Shown here: piece after piece, positions 9,038-18,355 of the stretch
Position numbering within the stretch: the stretch's first letter is position 1
Layout: the number at the start of each line of letters is the position of its first letter
Assembly (NCBI GenBank): GCA_902774055.1
Contig: CACYGX010000015.1
Span: 1-64,000, forward strand
DNA from: an uncultured Bacteroidales bacterium
GTDB taxonomy: Bacteria > Bacteroidota > Bacteroidia > Bacteroidales > Muribaculaceae
Direction: 5' to 3'
DNA: 64,000 nt
Program-made: the position numbers and the translations under genes
Notes under the pieces: model-generated
Told to the model about the DNA's origin: nothing
Database searches by the model: none
What the model saw: only the letters and a program-made list of their open reading frames with translations

Positions 9038-11377
9038 TTAGAAGGGGTAGCCGACCGAGAAGTGGAACTCGCTGTCGCGCTTGAACTTGGGGCGGAACAT
9101 GGGCCAATGATCCTGTCCACTGGCTGGGTTGTGGGCCTTCATACCCATATCGACACGAACCAGGAAATACTTGAAATCGAGTCGGATGCCAGCACCATAG
9201 GCGGCAGCAATCTGCTCATAGAACTTATTGAACTTGAACACGCCACCCTGCTGGTCCTCATAATCCTTGATGGTCCAAATATTGCCTGCATCCACAAACA
9301 GTCCCAGCTCAACGACCCAGAAGAGCTTGGCACGGTATTCCAGGTTGATGTCAAAGCGGATATCACCGCACTGGCGGATGAAGTTGTAAACGCTATTATT
9401 GCTGTCGTAGCTACCTGGACCCAGCGTGCGGACACCCCATCCACGGACGCTGTTGGCGCCACCGCTATAGAATCGTTTCTCGAAGGGCAACGCGTCGCTG
9501 TTGCCATAGGGGATAGCCACACCCGCTCCCACATGGAAGGCAATACTCTGACGGCGGTCGAAGTAGTGGGTGATGGCATAATCGCCATCGGCCTTGACAT
9601 ACTGGGCATAACGGATACCCAAGGCCTTATAACTGCCGTTGTCATCGGCCTTTTGCCGCAGGAGGTGGGAGAAGCCATAGAGCAGGTTGCCCGCTATCTC
9701 GGCATTGGCGCGAATGGTGTAAACGTTGCTCTGGAACGAGCCCATCTGCTGAACGTTCATCTCGGCCTTGTTAGTGCGATAAAAGTTATAGCCCATCCTC
9801 ATGATCAAGTGGTCCCTGTAACTATAATGCAGCAGCGGATTCTTGATGCTGTCGAGGAAAGCCTGTTTGAACTTGGGCACACTGATTACGCTCACGTCAA
9901 CCAACGTGAAGGTGTGGGACATGCGGCGGGTGCGTTCACTCCACTGGTAACGCCATCCTCCACCAGCAATAACGCGGGTGTACTCGGGACGCGCTTGATA
10001 GTCAAAGTTGAGGGTAAATGCCGTCGAAGCCTGGATTTTGCGCTTGAATGAGCGTTTCAGGAAGGGCGCCATGAACTTGGGAAAGGTAATGCCCAATTCG
10101 GCTGAATACTCACTGTAATTGTTGTTAATGAGGCCTGCCACGTCACCCGAGAGGCTCTCGTAGGCCACCTTTGTCTTGGCACTCAGCACCTCGGCACCCT
10201 TGAAGATATTGCGGTGCTCATAGTCCAGCCCGACACCAAATCCCAAGTCGCCCTCACTGTTGGTGCCCTCGAGCGAGACCGAGATGGTTTGGGACCTGTC
10301 GGACTGCAGGAGCACATAGGCATCGACCATGAGCACGCCATCGACCTCACCAATGGGGCGAACGTCGATGTTAATCTGCTTGATGACGCTGAGACGCCCC
10401 AGGGCGCGATAGGTGCGGTTGATGGCTTCGGCATTGTAAAGCGATCCCGGCTCGATGTAGTTGCACTCATCGAGCACCTTGGGCCGCAGGTAATGGGTCG
10501 AATCCTCAAAAACCCGAACGCCGCTGGCCAGCGTAACGGTATCCTCGCCCCAATAGCCATCGCGCATGGCCACAGGGTCATATCGCGTGACATAAGTCAC
10601 ATTGCGGACATAGAATGGCTCATGCTCGGTGTAATAGGGCATGTGGTCGTTGTGGTAGGGGTCACGCGTGTTAAGCGTGAGGTCCACCGCATGGGAATTG
10701 GCTGCCGTATCGGCCATGAAGGTGATATACTCCTTGTTAAAGGCGTAATAGCCCTGATTACGCAGGTTCTCGGTGATAGATTGGCGCCACTCGTCCAGGC
10801 GGCTGAAATTCAGCAAGTCTCCCGTCTGAACAGTGAATGACGCCGAATCACGCAGAATTATTTCCCGAAGCTCTTCATCGGGGATCTCGTATTGAATGGA
10901 GCGGATGTAGTATGGCTCGCCCAAGGTGATGTCGAAGTCCACACGGGCCTTGCGCTTGACGCTGTCGGCCTTGACGCGGTAGGTGACCACATTATTCATG
11001 TAGCCGCGGTTACTCAACGCAGTGTGCAACTGCTCGGCGCTGGACTCGGTGAGTGCGTCGTCATAGATGACAGGCGGCGTGCCCACACGCTGAATCCATC
11101 GGTTAAGCCACTTGGTGCTATCCCTGCCCGACAGATTGTAGAAGGCCAGTTGCAACTTGAGACCGCCCAGGACGCGGTGATTAGCGTTCTGGCGCAGGTA
11201 GTTGGCCAGTTGAGCGTTCTCGACATCGCGTTGCGGGTCGGCGATATTGATTTTGACCTTGTCCAGCAGCAACTTGCCCTGGGGCACATGCTTGGTCGAT
11301 GAGCAAGACGACAACACCGCCACAAGCGTCAAAGCCATGGCGATGCCTGTCAATACCCTATAAACCAAGCGGCTCAT
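9038..11377 (-). CDS. tamL: BamA/TamA-family outer-membrane lipoprotein TamL
   Basis: The 779-residue protein starts with a lipoprotein signal ending in VLSSCSST, so Cys is the predicted lipidated residue. This separates Bacteroidetes TamL from non-lipidated TamA. The N-terminal half (about 40-400) has POTRA-like repeats (for example KADSVKRKARVDFDITLGEP and YNAEAINRTYRALGRLSVIK). The C-terminal half (about 420-779) is an Omp85 beta-barrel with the strand-rich GVGLDYEHRNIFKGAE, the FYSGGANSVRGW motif that corresponds to the conserved (V/I)RG(F/Y) of lid loop 6, and a terminal FHFSVGYPF. TamL is thought to insert or support outer-membrane proteins with TamB; no tamB lies in this window. DUF2200 follows. 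Confidence 0.9.
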   Translation of the reverse strand: MSRLVYRVLTGIAMALTLVAVLSSCSSTKHVPQGKLLLDKVKINIADPQRDVENAQLANYLRQNANHRVLGGLKLQLAFYNLSGRDSTKWLNRWIQRVGTPPVIYDDALTESSAEQLHTALSNRGYMNNVVTYRVKADSVKRKARVDFDITLGEPYYIRSIQYEIPDEELREIILRDSASFTVQTGDLLNFSRLDEWRQSITENLRNQGYYAFNKEYITFMADTAANSHAVDLTLNTRDPYHNDHMPYYTEHEPFYVRNVTYVTRYDPVAMRDGYWGEDTVTLASGVRVFEDSTHYLRPKVLDECNYIEPGSLYNAEAINRTYRALGRLSVIKQINIDVRPIGEVDGVLMVDAYVLLQSDRSQTISVSLEGTNSEGDLGFGVGLDYEHRNIFKGAEVLSAKTKVAYESLSGDVAGLINNNYSEYSAELGITFPKFMAPFLKRSFKRKIQASTAFTLNFDYQARPEYTRVIAGGGWRYQWSERTRRMSHTFTLVDVSVISVPKFKQAFLDSIKNPLLHYSYRDHLIMRMGYNFYRTNKAEMNVQQMGSFQSNVYTIRANAEIAGNLLYGFSHLLRQKADDNGSYKALGIRYAQYVKADGDYAITHYFDRRQSIAFHVGAGVAIPYGNSDALPFEKRFYSGGANSVRGWGVRTLGPGSYDSNNSVYNFIRQCGDIRFDINLEYRAKLFWVVELGLFVDAGNIWTIKDYEDQQGGVFKFNKFYEQIAAAYGAGIRLDFKYFLVRVDMGMKAHNPASGQDHWPMFRPKFKRDSEFHFSVGYPF

Positions 11378-11416
11378 TGTCTCATCAAGACTTAAAAAGC
11401 CTAAATCTTAAAAATA

Positions 11417-13015
11417 TTAATTGAAATTCCTCTGGGCCTTCTCAATGAGCAGGTCAAATCCAGGCTCAGAACGCAACGACTTGAGACCCAGCAGGGACAA
11501 CGTGTCATAGTTGAGCTTATACAGACTTCCAAAGCCGTTGTCAATGGCCTTTTGGACATATTCCATAGCCTTGAAGTTGTCACCCCTGAGCGCCATGAAC
11601 AATGCGGCATAGTAGTAGTTTTCGCCACCAGGCACGTTGGTCCTAGTAATGGTGTTGAGCCACTTGAAGGCATCGTTGTCACGGCCCAGTTCGCTCAAGG
11701 CGAGGCCTTTGAGGTCATACACGTTATCGCCCATGAGCGAAACGATGTTGAAGTCCTTGACGGCGATCTTGAGGTTGTCGAGGCGCTTGAGCAGCAGGCC
11801 GCGCGAGAGTCGAGCCTCGGCATTGTCGGGCTCGTTGGCGACGGCGGCATTGAGATAGCCCAGGGCATCCTTGTCCTTGCCTTGACTGGCAAGAATCGAC
11901 GCCTTGGCAAGCAGCATGGGCACATGCTGGGGAGCGATGGCCGAGCAACGGTTCAGCGTCTCCATGGCAGCCTCGGCGTTATTGCCCTCGCCGGCATTGA
12001 ACTCTGACAGAGCCTTGACAACGTAGAAATCAGGCTGTGACGGGTTGGCGGAGATGGCACGGTCGGCGCTGATAATCGCCTCGTCAAAGCGAGCCAACTC
12101 CAGGTTGCACTTGGCGATATTGTAATCCACGGTGGGGCTGTTATACAAGCCATTGCGCTTGACAAAGTTCAAGTCGCGCAGTGCCTGGCCATAGTGCTGG
12201 TGATCCAGGGCGATGTTAGCGCGCAGGTAGCGGTACAAGCCGCTGTCATTGGACTTGTCGGACAAGGTCTCCAGCGAGTTCATTACCGCGTCATAGTTAG
12301 TATCGCTCAGGTCAAACAAGCGCTGCACGGCGTTGCCACCGTTGCCCACCGACATGCCCGTCATCAGATCGTTGACAGCGGCTTCGATGTTGTTCTGGCG
12401 CGCATAGATGTCAGCACGGTTGACATAGACCTGGGGCTCGACACGGAACAACTCCACGGCTTTGTCCACCTGCTCGATAGCAGCCTTGGCATTGCCACGG
12501 GCCTGCTCCACCTGGGCGAGGCCATACATCGCGTCATAGTTCATCGACTCGGCGCGCAGGATAGACTTGAAGGCCTTTTCGGCGGCGTTGAGATTGCCTG
12601 CCTTGAGATTGGCCTTAGCAATGAGGTCGGTGCAAGCCAGCGACTTGGGCTCCAGCTCCTGGGCGAGACGCAGGTCGGCCAACTCACCCACATAGTCCTG
12701 ACGTGCATCGCTGATGCGGGCACGCAGGATGTACTCGTCAAAACGCAATTCCTTGTCGGTCTTGGGCGTGATGAGCAGGGCCTGATTAACATCGGCCAGC
12801 GCAGATGTGTAATCACCGTTATAATAGTGCTGATGGGCACGGGCAAACAACGTATTGTAGTCATTGGGGTCCTTGGCCAACTGGTCATCATAGACCTTCA
12901 TCACAGCATTGGTGATCTTGTCTCGAAGGACGGCATCACTGCTTTGGGCCACGGTGGTCATCGCGCTGCCGGCAATGACAAGGGATAGGATGAATTTAAC
13001 TATTCTTGAATTCAT
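11417..13015 (-). CDS. Exported tetratricopeptide-repeat protein
   Basis: The 532-residue product has a signal peptide (about 1-23, ending SAMTTVAQ) and is then almost entirely TPR helices, with units such as NTLFARAHQHYYNGDYTSALADVNQAL, AMYGLAQVEQARGNAKAAIEQVDKAV (each quoted in part) and ANIALDHQHYGQALRDLNFV. It is likely a periplasmic scaffold rather than an enzyme. It lies between kdsA (21 bases upstream) and tamL (39 bases downstream), which suggests an envelope-assembly role, but that is inference from context only. Confidence 0.8.
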   Translation of the reverse strand: MNSRIVKFILSLVIAGSAMTTVAQSSDAVLRDKITNAVMKVYDDQLAKDPNDYNTLFARAHQHYYNGDYTSALADVNQALLITPKTDKELRFDEYILRARISDARQDYVGELADLRLAQELEPKSLACTDLIAKANLKAGNLNAAEKAFKSILRAESMNYDAMYGLAQVEQARGNAKAAIEQVDKAVELFRVEPQVYVNRADIYARQNNIEAAVNDLMTGMSVGNGGNAVQRLFDLSDTNYDAVMNSLETLSDKSNDSGLYRYLRANIALDHQHYGQALRDLNFVKRNGLYNSPTVDYNIAKCNLELARFDEAIISADRAISANPSQPDFYVVKALSEFNAGEGNNAEAAMETLNRCSAIAPQHVPMLLAKASILASQGKDKDALGYLNAAVANEPDNAEARLSRGLLLKRLDNLKIAVKDFNIVSLMGDNVYDLKGLALSELGRDNDAFKWLNTITRTNVPGGENYYYAALFMALRGDNFKAMEYVQKAIDNGFGSLYKLNYDTLSLLGLKSLRSEPGFDLLIEKAQRNFN

Positions 13016-13036
13016 AGTGCTATATAAAAGTGCTTT

Positions 13037-13852
13037 TTAATGATTATCAATCTCGTTAATGGCTGCTTTGAGGCGGGACAGGCGCGTCAACAGCCCCTCA
13101 AGGCGGTCAAGCTTGAGCATGTTGGCGCCATCACTCTTGGCCTCGGCCGGATTTTGATGGGTCTCCAGGAACAAGCCATCGGCACCCGAGGCAATAGCGG
13201 CGCGTGCCATGGTCTCGATGAGTTCGGGACGGCCACCAGTCACTCCCCCACCCTGATTGGGTTGCTGCAGGGAGTGGGTCACATCGACAATCACCGGTGC
13301 AAAGGCCTGCATCACGGGAACGCCGCGGAAGTCAACCACCAGGTCCTGATAGCCGAAGGTTGTGCCACGCTCGGTGATGGCGACCTGGTCATTGCCAGCA
13401 TCACGCACCTTTTGCACAGCGAAGCGCATGGACTCTGGGGCCAGGAATTGGCCTTTCTTGATGTTCACCATGCGGCCCGTGTGGGCGGCAGCGACCAGCA
13501 ATTCCGTTTGACGGCAAAGGAATGCGGGAATCTGCAACACATCAACATATTCGGCGGCTATATCGGCCTCGACGGGCTCGTGGATGTCGGTCACCACAGG
13601 GATGCCGAAGGTCTCCCCCACCTTGCGCAGGATGCGCAGGGCTTTCTCGTCGCCGATACCCGTGAAGGAATCGATGCGAGAGCGGTTAGCCTTGCGGTAA
13701 CTCCCCTTGAAGACATAAGGAATGCCTAATGATTGGGTGATCTTTAACGCCTTCTCGGCAATATCCATAGCCATTTCCTCGCCCTCGATCACACACGGAC
13801 CGGCGAGCAGGAAAAAGTTGTGCTGTGGTGATGACAACAGTTTATTCAACAT
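13037..13852 (-). CDS. kdsA: 3-deoxy-8-phosphooctulonate synthase KdsA
   Basis: KdsA condenses arabinose 5-phosphate with phosphoenolpyruvate to give Kdo-8-phosphate for lipid A-core synthesis in the cytoplasm. The 271-residue protein shows LLAGPCVIEGEEMA, where Cys at the position occupied by Asn in E. coli KdsA indicates the metal-dependent class, then FKGSYRKANRSR, TDIHEP, QIPAFLCRQTELL and VNIKKGQFLAP. It is the first gene before the TPR protein and tamL on the minus strand. A separate KdsB-like gene at 24752 sits in the polysaccharide operon and is probably not its housekeeping partner. Confidence 0.95.
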   Translation of the reverse strand: MLNKLLSSPQHNFFLLAGPCVIEGEEMAMDIAEKALKITQSLGIPYVFKGSYRKANRSRIDSFTGIGDEKALRILRKVGETFGIPVVTDIHEPVEADIAAEYVDVLQIPAFLCRQTELLVAAAHTGRMVNIKKGQFLAPESMRFAVQKVRDAGNDQVAITERGTTFGYQDLVVDFRGVPVMQAFAPVIVDVTHSLQQPNQGGGVTGGRPELIETMARAAIASGADGLFLETHQNPAEAKSDGANMLKLDRLEGLLTRLSRLKAAINEIDNH

Positions 13853-13893
13853 AATCTTTCTTATTAGAGCTGTTAGCCTTAGCTATCAGCAGT

Positions 13894-14613
13894 TTACTTA
13901 TTAATCATATCTATCGTGTGGATGGCGGCGATGGCCATCATGCCGGCAGTCTCGGTGCGCAGGCGGCTCTCGCCCAGCGTCACTGGCACAAAGCCTGCAG
14001 CGCGGGCCGACTGTACCTCCTCGGGGCTGAAATCGCCCTCGGGGCCGATGAGCACCATCACATCACCACCAGGCCTATAGAAGCTGGCGACAGTCTGTCG
14101 CTCCTGGCGCGGCAGCATTTCGTCACAATAGGCGATGCAACGCGTGCCGTCGAAGGGCTCGGCCAGTACTTGCTCCAGCGGCGTCATCTCGTCCAAGCGT
14201 GGCAAGGTCGCCTTGAGCGACTGCTTCAAGGCCGACACCATGATCTTCCTTATGCGCTCGGTCTTGAGCACCGTGCGCTCGCTATTGTGGCAACGCAGGG
14301 GTATGATGCGGTCCACGCCCATCTCCACACATTTCTCCACCAGCCACTCGATGCGGTCCAGATTCTTGGTGGGTGCGACACCCAGCACAATCTGGTGTCC
14401 CCAATGCGGGGGCTGATGTTGCTTGTCCAGCACCTCGACAGCACACCGCTTGGGGTGTGCCAGCGTGATGCGGCAAGTGTATAGGTTTCCGTTCCCGTCC
14501 ACCACCTCGATGGTGTCGCCCTCTCCCATGCGCAGCACGCGCACGCAGTGCTTGGAATCTTCCTCGCTCAGCGTCAATGTGTCGGCTATGTCGGGACTAT
14601 AGAAACGGTGCAT
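13894..14613 (-). CDS. rsmE: 16S rRNA (uracil(1498)-N(3))-methyltransferase RsmE
   Basis: RsmE methylates N3 of U1498 in 16S rRNA in the assembled 30S subunit, using S-adenosylmethionine. The 239-residue protein has the N-terminal PUA-like segment (MHRFYSPDIADTLTLSEEDS..., CVRVLRMGEGDTIEVVDGNG) and the C-terminal SPOUT knot with WLVEKCVEMGVDRIIPL, LIGPEGDFSPEEV and ILGESRLRTETA-like sequence (VTLGESRLRTETAGM). Length is typical. It lies 41 bases upstream of kdsA in the same direction. Identification is secure. Confidence 0.94.
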   Translation of the reverse strand: MHRFYSPDIADTLTLSEEDSKHCVRVLRMGEGDTIEVVDGNGNLYTCRITLAHPKRCAVEVLDKQHQPPHWGHQIVLGVAPTKNLDRIEWLVEKCVEMGVDRIIPLRCHNSERTVLKTERIRKIMVSALKQSLKATLPRLDEMTPLEQVLAEPFDGTRCIAYCDEMLPRQERQTVASFYRPGGDVMVLIGPEGDFSPEEVQSARAAGFVPVTLGESRLRTETAGMMAIAAIHTIDMINK

Positions 14614-14670
14614 TCTTTTCTCAGTTGTCAGGAATCTGCTATGCCGTGGCTAGGGCCGCGGCAGGCACGT

Positions 14671-15996
14671 TTATTTCTTGTCTTCGCGCACGTGTTTGTA
14701 CTTGAACAGGAACATGAAGGACACGGCTACCACCAGTGCGAAGGTGGCAAAGATGTACCATGCTGTGCTCCAGCTCGTCGGTGTATTACCCACGAGGAAG
14801 CCGTCCTCGGTCCAGTGGCACAGGCTGTTGACGATAGCACCAGCAGCAAGCGTACCGATAGTGGCACCCAAGCCGTTGGTCATCAACATGAACAACCCCT
14901 GAGCCGATGCCTTGACATCGGGCTCGCACTCCTTATCGACAAAGATGCCGCCCGAGACGTTGAAGAAGTCAAACGCAACACCATAGACCAGGCACGAGAG
15001 CACGATAAGGATCACACCGGGGAAGGCGGGGTTACCGGCACCGAAGAAGCCGAACCTGAGCACCCAGGCAAACATCGCAATCAGCATCACGACCTTGATA
15101 CCATAGCGTTTCAAGAAGAAAGGAATCAAGAGGATACACAGGGCCTCGGCAATCTGGGACAGCGACACGAGCATCGTAGCATTGTTGGCGCCGAAGGTGT
15201 CGGCCATCGTGGGATCACTCTTGAAATGAGTCAGATAGGGGGTAGCAAAACCATTGGTTACCTGCAAGGACATACCCAGCATGGCCGAGAAGATGAAGAA
15301 CATCGCCATCTTCTTGGTCTTGAACAGTTTAAAGGCGCTCAAGCCCAACTGCTCGGCCAGCGATTGAGACTCCTTCTTGACCAGCCTGCAAGCGGGCAAG
15401 GTCATGCAATAGAGGAACAACACGATGCTCAGCAAGCCCGAAACCATGAATTGCATGTAGGTGTACTGGAACTTGTTATCGTTCTCGCCCAGCGTGAAGC
15501 CGAAGCGGCCACCATCGAGCACGGCGCAGTTGACAAACCACATCGTAGCGATGAAACCGATGGTACCGAACACGCGGATGGGCGGGAAGTCCTTCTCGGT
15601 GTCCATGCCGTTGTCCTTGAGGATGGTGAAGGCCACCGTGTTGGACAAGGCCAAGGTCGGCATGTAGAAGGCCACGCTCAACGTGTAGAGTGTGATGAAG
15701 GCCACCTTGTTGGGCATGGGGTTGGTCATACCCATGTAGGCCAGGGCAATCATTGCCATACCTGCAATCAAGTGGCAGATACCCAGCAGGCGCTGGGGCT
15801 GAATGTACTTGTCGGCGACAATACCCATCAACGTGGGCATGAAAATCGACACGATGCCCTGGATAGCATAGAACCACGAGATTTCGCTTCCCATACCGGC
15901 ACGTCCCAGATAATTGCCCATGCAGGTCAAGTAGGCACCCCACACGGCAAACTCCAGGAAATTCATCACAATGAGTCTCAATTTTAGATTTTTCAT
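14671..15996 (-). CDS. MFS transporter, nucleoside:H+ symporter (NupG-like) family
   Basis: The 441-residue integral membrane protein has 12 predicted membrane helices and opens with LRLIVMNFLEFAVWGAYLT, typical of the nucleoside:proton symporter group of the major facilitator superfamily. Other group features are IVSIFMPTLMGIVADKY, PTLALSNTVAFTIL and GIFVDKECEPDVKASAQGLF. The likely job is nucleoside uptake across the inner membrane, but Bacteroidota members have not all been tested. A TAATTTTG box lies 40 bases upstream. It precedes rsmE by 57 bases, a spacer containing a short GC-rich inverted repeat (14643-14661). Confidence 0.85.
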   Translation of the reverse strand: MKNLKLRLIVMNFLEFAVWGAYLTCMGNYLGRAGMGSEISWFYAIQGIVSIFMPTLMGIVADKYIQPQRLLGICHLIAGMAMIALAYMGMTNPMPNKVAFITLYTLSVAFYMPTLALSNTVAFTILKDNGMDTEKDFPPIRVFGTIGFIATMWFVNCAVLDGGRFGFTLGENDNKFQYTYMQFMVSGLLSIVLFLYCMTLPACRLVKKESQSLAEQLGLSAFKLFKTKKMAMFFIFSAMLGMSLQVTNGFATPYLTHFKSDPTMADTFGANNATMLVSLSQIAEALCILLIPFFLKRYGIKVVMLIAMFAWVLRFGFFGAGNPAFPGVILIVLSCLVYGVAFDFFNVSGGIFVDKECEPDVKASAQGLFMLMTNGLGATIGTLAAGAIVNSLCHWTEDGFLVGNTPTSWSTAWYIFATFALVVAVSFMFLFKYKHVREDKK

Positions 15997-16035
15997 AAGA
16001 ACCTATGTTTTAATTATGATTGATTTTTCAACTTG

Positions 16036-16043
16036 CAAAATTA
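16036..16043 (-). promoter_or_regulatory. Promoter -7 box of the MFS transporter gene
   Basis: On the minus strand this reads TAATTTTG, a full TAnnTTTG match, about 40 bases before the ATG at 15996. A matching -33 TTTG is not evident; the upstream part would lie in the 3' end of the nuclease-family gene. Confidence 0.45.
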
Positions 16044-16058
16044 ATGAAAATTGACGGA

Positions 16059-16655
16059 TTATTCGTCGCCCTGAGACGGATTCAGCTTGCTGGCGATGAT
16101 TTTTTGTACCCTCGCGGCCTTCTCATATTCCTCCTTGTCAACGTAGCGCTGGAGGCGCTGTTCGAGCTTTTCGACGGGCAGGTCTTCAAGACGCACGGGG
16201 CGCTGAGGCTTGTAATCACCGTCACGACGCCACTCATAGGAAGTGAGCTTCATCACCTCGGGGGTCGTGTAGATGGGAGCCCCGGTGCGCAGGGCAATGG
16301 CGATGGCGTCGCTCGTGCGGGAATCCACATCCACACTCAGGGTACCGTTATTCAAGTGCAGGAACGAGGAGAACACGCCCTCCTTGAAGCTGTAGATGGT
16401 CACACCCTCAAGTTCAATGCCATACACATGAAACATGCTCACAAACAAGTCATGGGTCAACGGGCGCGACGGGGTCACCTGCTCGAGACGTACCGCGATG
16501 GACTGAGCCTCGGAAGCGCCCACCACGATGGGGATGCGTCGGGCTTCGTCAGGCGTACTGTCGGCATTCTCCAGCAACAGGGCGTAAGCCCCAGGCTGCA
16601 CCTCACTGCGCGTGATGCCCAACACCTTCAACTCTATTAAATTATCTTTCTCCAT
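16059..16655 (-). CDS. Bifunctional nuclease family protein with C-terminal UVR motif
   Basis: The 198-residue product combines an N-terminal BFN (DUF151) domain (about 5-135: IPIVVGASEAQSIAVRLE, GTLSVDVDSRTSDAIAIALR, PIYTTPEVM) with a C-terminal UvrB/UvrC-type helical motif (about 150-190: LEQRLQRYVDKEEYEKAARV). Proteins with this pairing are common in Bacteroidota; a DNase/RNase activity is reported for plant BFN relatives, but the bacterial role is unclear. The start follows a short tandem repeat behind mnmA, 21 bases away, so the pair is likely co-transcribed. Confidence 0.88.
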   Translation of the reverse strand: MEKDNLIELKVLGITRSEVQPGAYALLLENADSTPDEARRIPIVVGASEAQSIAVRLEQVTPSRPLTHDLFVSMFHVYGIELEGVTIYSFKEGVFSSFLHLNNGTLSVDVDSRTSDAIAIALRTGAPIYTTPEVMKLTSYEWRRDGDYKPQRPVRLEDLPVEKLEQRLQRYVDKEEYEKAARVQKIIASKLNPSQGDE

Positions 16656-16656
16656 T

Positions 16657-16677
16657 CTCTAATCTCTAACCTCTAAT
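16657..16677 (-). repeat. Three 7-base tandem repeats directly behind the mnmA stop
   Basis: Read on the minus strand, ATTAGAG GTTAGAG ATTAGAG fills the gap between the TGA of mnmA and the ATG of the nuclease gene. It resembles, on a smaller scale, the CTAGA-based arrays at 42278 and 54250, which also start at stop codons. Confidence 0.7.
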
Positions 16678-17741
16678 CACATCGTAATCACCCCGCTGCC
16701 GTAGCACAAGTGGCCCTGCGGATCATAGACCACGGCAAACTGGCCCGGAGCAATGCCCTGGACGTCCTCCTCGCTCTCGATGACCCACTGGTGGCCGTCG
16801 AGATGCTTGAACTTACCGCGCATGATGTGGGGCGTGTGGCGGTTCTTGAACATGATGTCCACGGGGCCCTCTATGCCCTCCCAGGGATTGCCCGAGATGA
16901 AATGCATGTCGTCCAGGCGCAGCGTGCGGCCGTACTGCTTGTCCGTGCCATATCCGTTGGAGACGTATATGACGTTTTCCCGCACATTCTTGCGCACGAC
17001 ATACCACGGTCCACCGCTCAGGCCCAAGCCCTTGCGCTGGCCAATGGTGTGAAACCAATAGCCGCGGTGCTCGCCCAATTTGCGTCCTGTCTCCAACTCG
17101 ATGATGGGACCGGGACGCTCGCCCAGGTGGCGGCGGATAAAGTCGTTATAGTCAATCTGACCCAGGAAGCAGATGCCCTGACTGTCACGGCGATGGGCGT
17201 TAGGCAGGCGTACGTCCTCGGCAATGCGGCGCACCTCCTCCTTGGGCAGGTTGCCGATGGGGAAGATGACGTGCTTCAATTGGTCATAGGTGATCTGGGC
17301 CAGGAAGTCGGTCTGGTCCTTCACGGGATCAACGGCTGTTGCAAGGTATTTTACCCCGTCAATCATCTCGGTGGTTGCATAGTGGCCTGTAGCGGTCTGG
17401 TCAAAATCCTTGCCCCATCGTTGCTCAAAGAAACCGAACTTGATCATGCGGTTGCACATTATGTCGGGATTGGGTGTGAGACCGGCCTTGACGGTGCGCA
17501 GGGCATACTCCATCACGTGGTCCCAATATTCCTCGTGAAGCGAGACCACCTCCAATGGCAAGCCATAGCGGCGGGCGATGAGGGTACACATCTCGATGTC
17601 CTCCTCGGCGCTGCAATCGCCCTCGTCATTGTCCATGCCGATGCGGATGTAAAACAGGTGCAGGTCCTCGCCCTGCTCCTTGAGCAGGTGAACCACCACG
17701 GCGCTGTCAACGCCTCCCGATATCAGTACTGCAGTTCTCAA
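16677..17741 (-). CDS. mnmA: tRNA-specific 2-thiouridylase MnmA
   Basis: MnmA adds sulfur to C2 of the wobble uridine in Lys, Glu and Gln tRNAs, using ATP and a sulfur relay. The 354-residue protein has the PP-loop [13 protein letters not shown] at residues 8-20 and the two catalytic cysteines in [13 protein letters not shown] and [11 protein letters not shown], followed by the tRNA-binding [20 protein letters not shown] and the C-terminal beta-barrel ([11 protein letters not shown]). Length is normal. It is followed by the bifunctional nuclease gene. Confidence 0.96.
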   Translation of the reverse strand: MRTAVLISGGVDSAVVVHLLKEQGEDLHLFYIRIGMDNDEGDCSAEEDIEMCTLIARRYGLPLEVVSLHEEYWDHVMEYALRTVKAGLTPNPDIMCNRMIKFGFFEQRWGKDFDQTATGHYATTEMIDGVKYLATAVDPVKDQTDFLAQITYDQLKHVIFPIGNLPKEEVRRIAEDVRLPNAHRRDSQGICFLGQIDYNDFIRRHLGERPGPIIELETGRKLGEHRGYWFHTIGQRKGLGLSGGPWYVVRKNVRENVIYVSNGYGTDKQYGRTLRLDDMHFISGNPWEGIEGPVDIMFKNRHTPHIMRGKFKHLDGHQWVIESEEDVQGIAPGQFAVVYDPQGHLCYGSGVITM

Positions 17742-17799
17742 AGTCTTTCAGTCGTCAAGTTTGTTGTGAAGGGACAATTACTTTGTATTTCTAAATAAA

Positions 17800-18285
17800 T
17801 TAGGCATTTTCAATGACTTGCTCGTCGGCAGGGCTCTCGGTGAAGTGGGCGCCAATGACGTAGTCCAGCGAAATCTTGCCGGGCCCAGCAAGCAGGAAAT
17901 AGATGAAGATGCCGATGAACATCACGGGATATCCTGGCCCAAAGTTGAACAGATGGTCGGTAACGGCCGTTTGAGATGACATGATGACCTTTTCGACCAT
18001 CAGCATCAGCGCCAGCGGAAACAGGACGGCAAGCCTCGTGAGAAATCCCAGCATGATGCATACTGCGCACAACAGTTCAAGCACCACCAGCAGGGTCACC
18101 GAAGCCTCGGGGGACATTCCCATGAAACCGTCAAACGAGGGCACAATAGCATCAAAATTCAGCATCTGGCGAATGCTCAGTTGCAGAAACATGACACCCG
18201 TGAACAGGCGCAGGAACAACCGCGAGAGGTTGCTGTAGGTGTGCCCCACACTATACAGGAAGAGGTTTTTAAAAAATCCAGTCAT
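17800..18285 (-). CDS. DoxX family membrane protein
   Basis: The 161-residue protein has four predicted membrane helices and the DoxX-type pattern: LSRLFLRLFTGVMFLQLSIRQ at the first helix, LLVVLELLCAVCIMLGFLTRLAVL in the second and third. Family members are linked to redox or thiosulfate metabolism in some bacteria, but most, including this one, have no known role. It lies 58 bases before mnmA on the minus strand. Positive residues at the C-terminus are few; nothing suggests a fused domain. Confidence 0.82.
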   Translation of the reverse strand: MTGFFKNLFLYSVGHTYSNLSRLFLRLFTGVMFLQLSIRQMLNFDAIVPSFDGFMGMSPEASVTLLVVLELLCAVCIMLGFLTRLAVLFPLALMLMVEKVIMSSQTAVTDHLFNFGPGYPVMFIGIFIYFLLAGPGKISLDYVIGAHFTESPADEQVIENA

Positions 18286-18355
18286 AGCGTTATATCTTGT
18301 TTTTGTTGAATGCTTAAACTATTGCTTGACGTCTGCCCGCCTTAATGCTTGAGGA

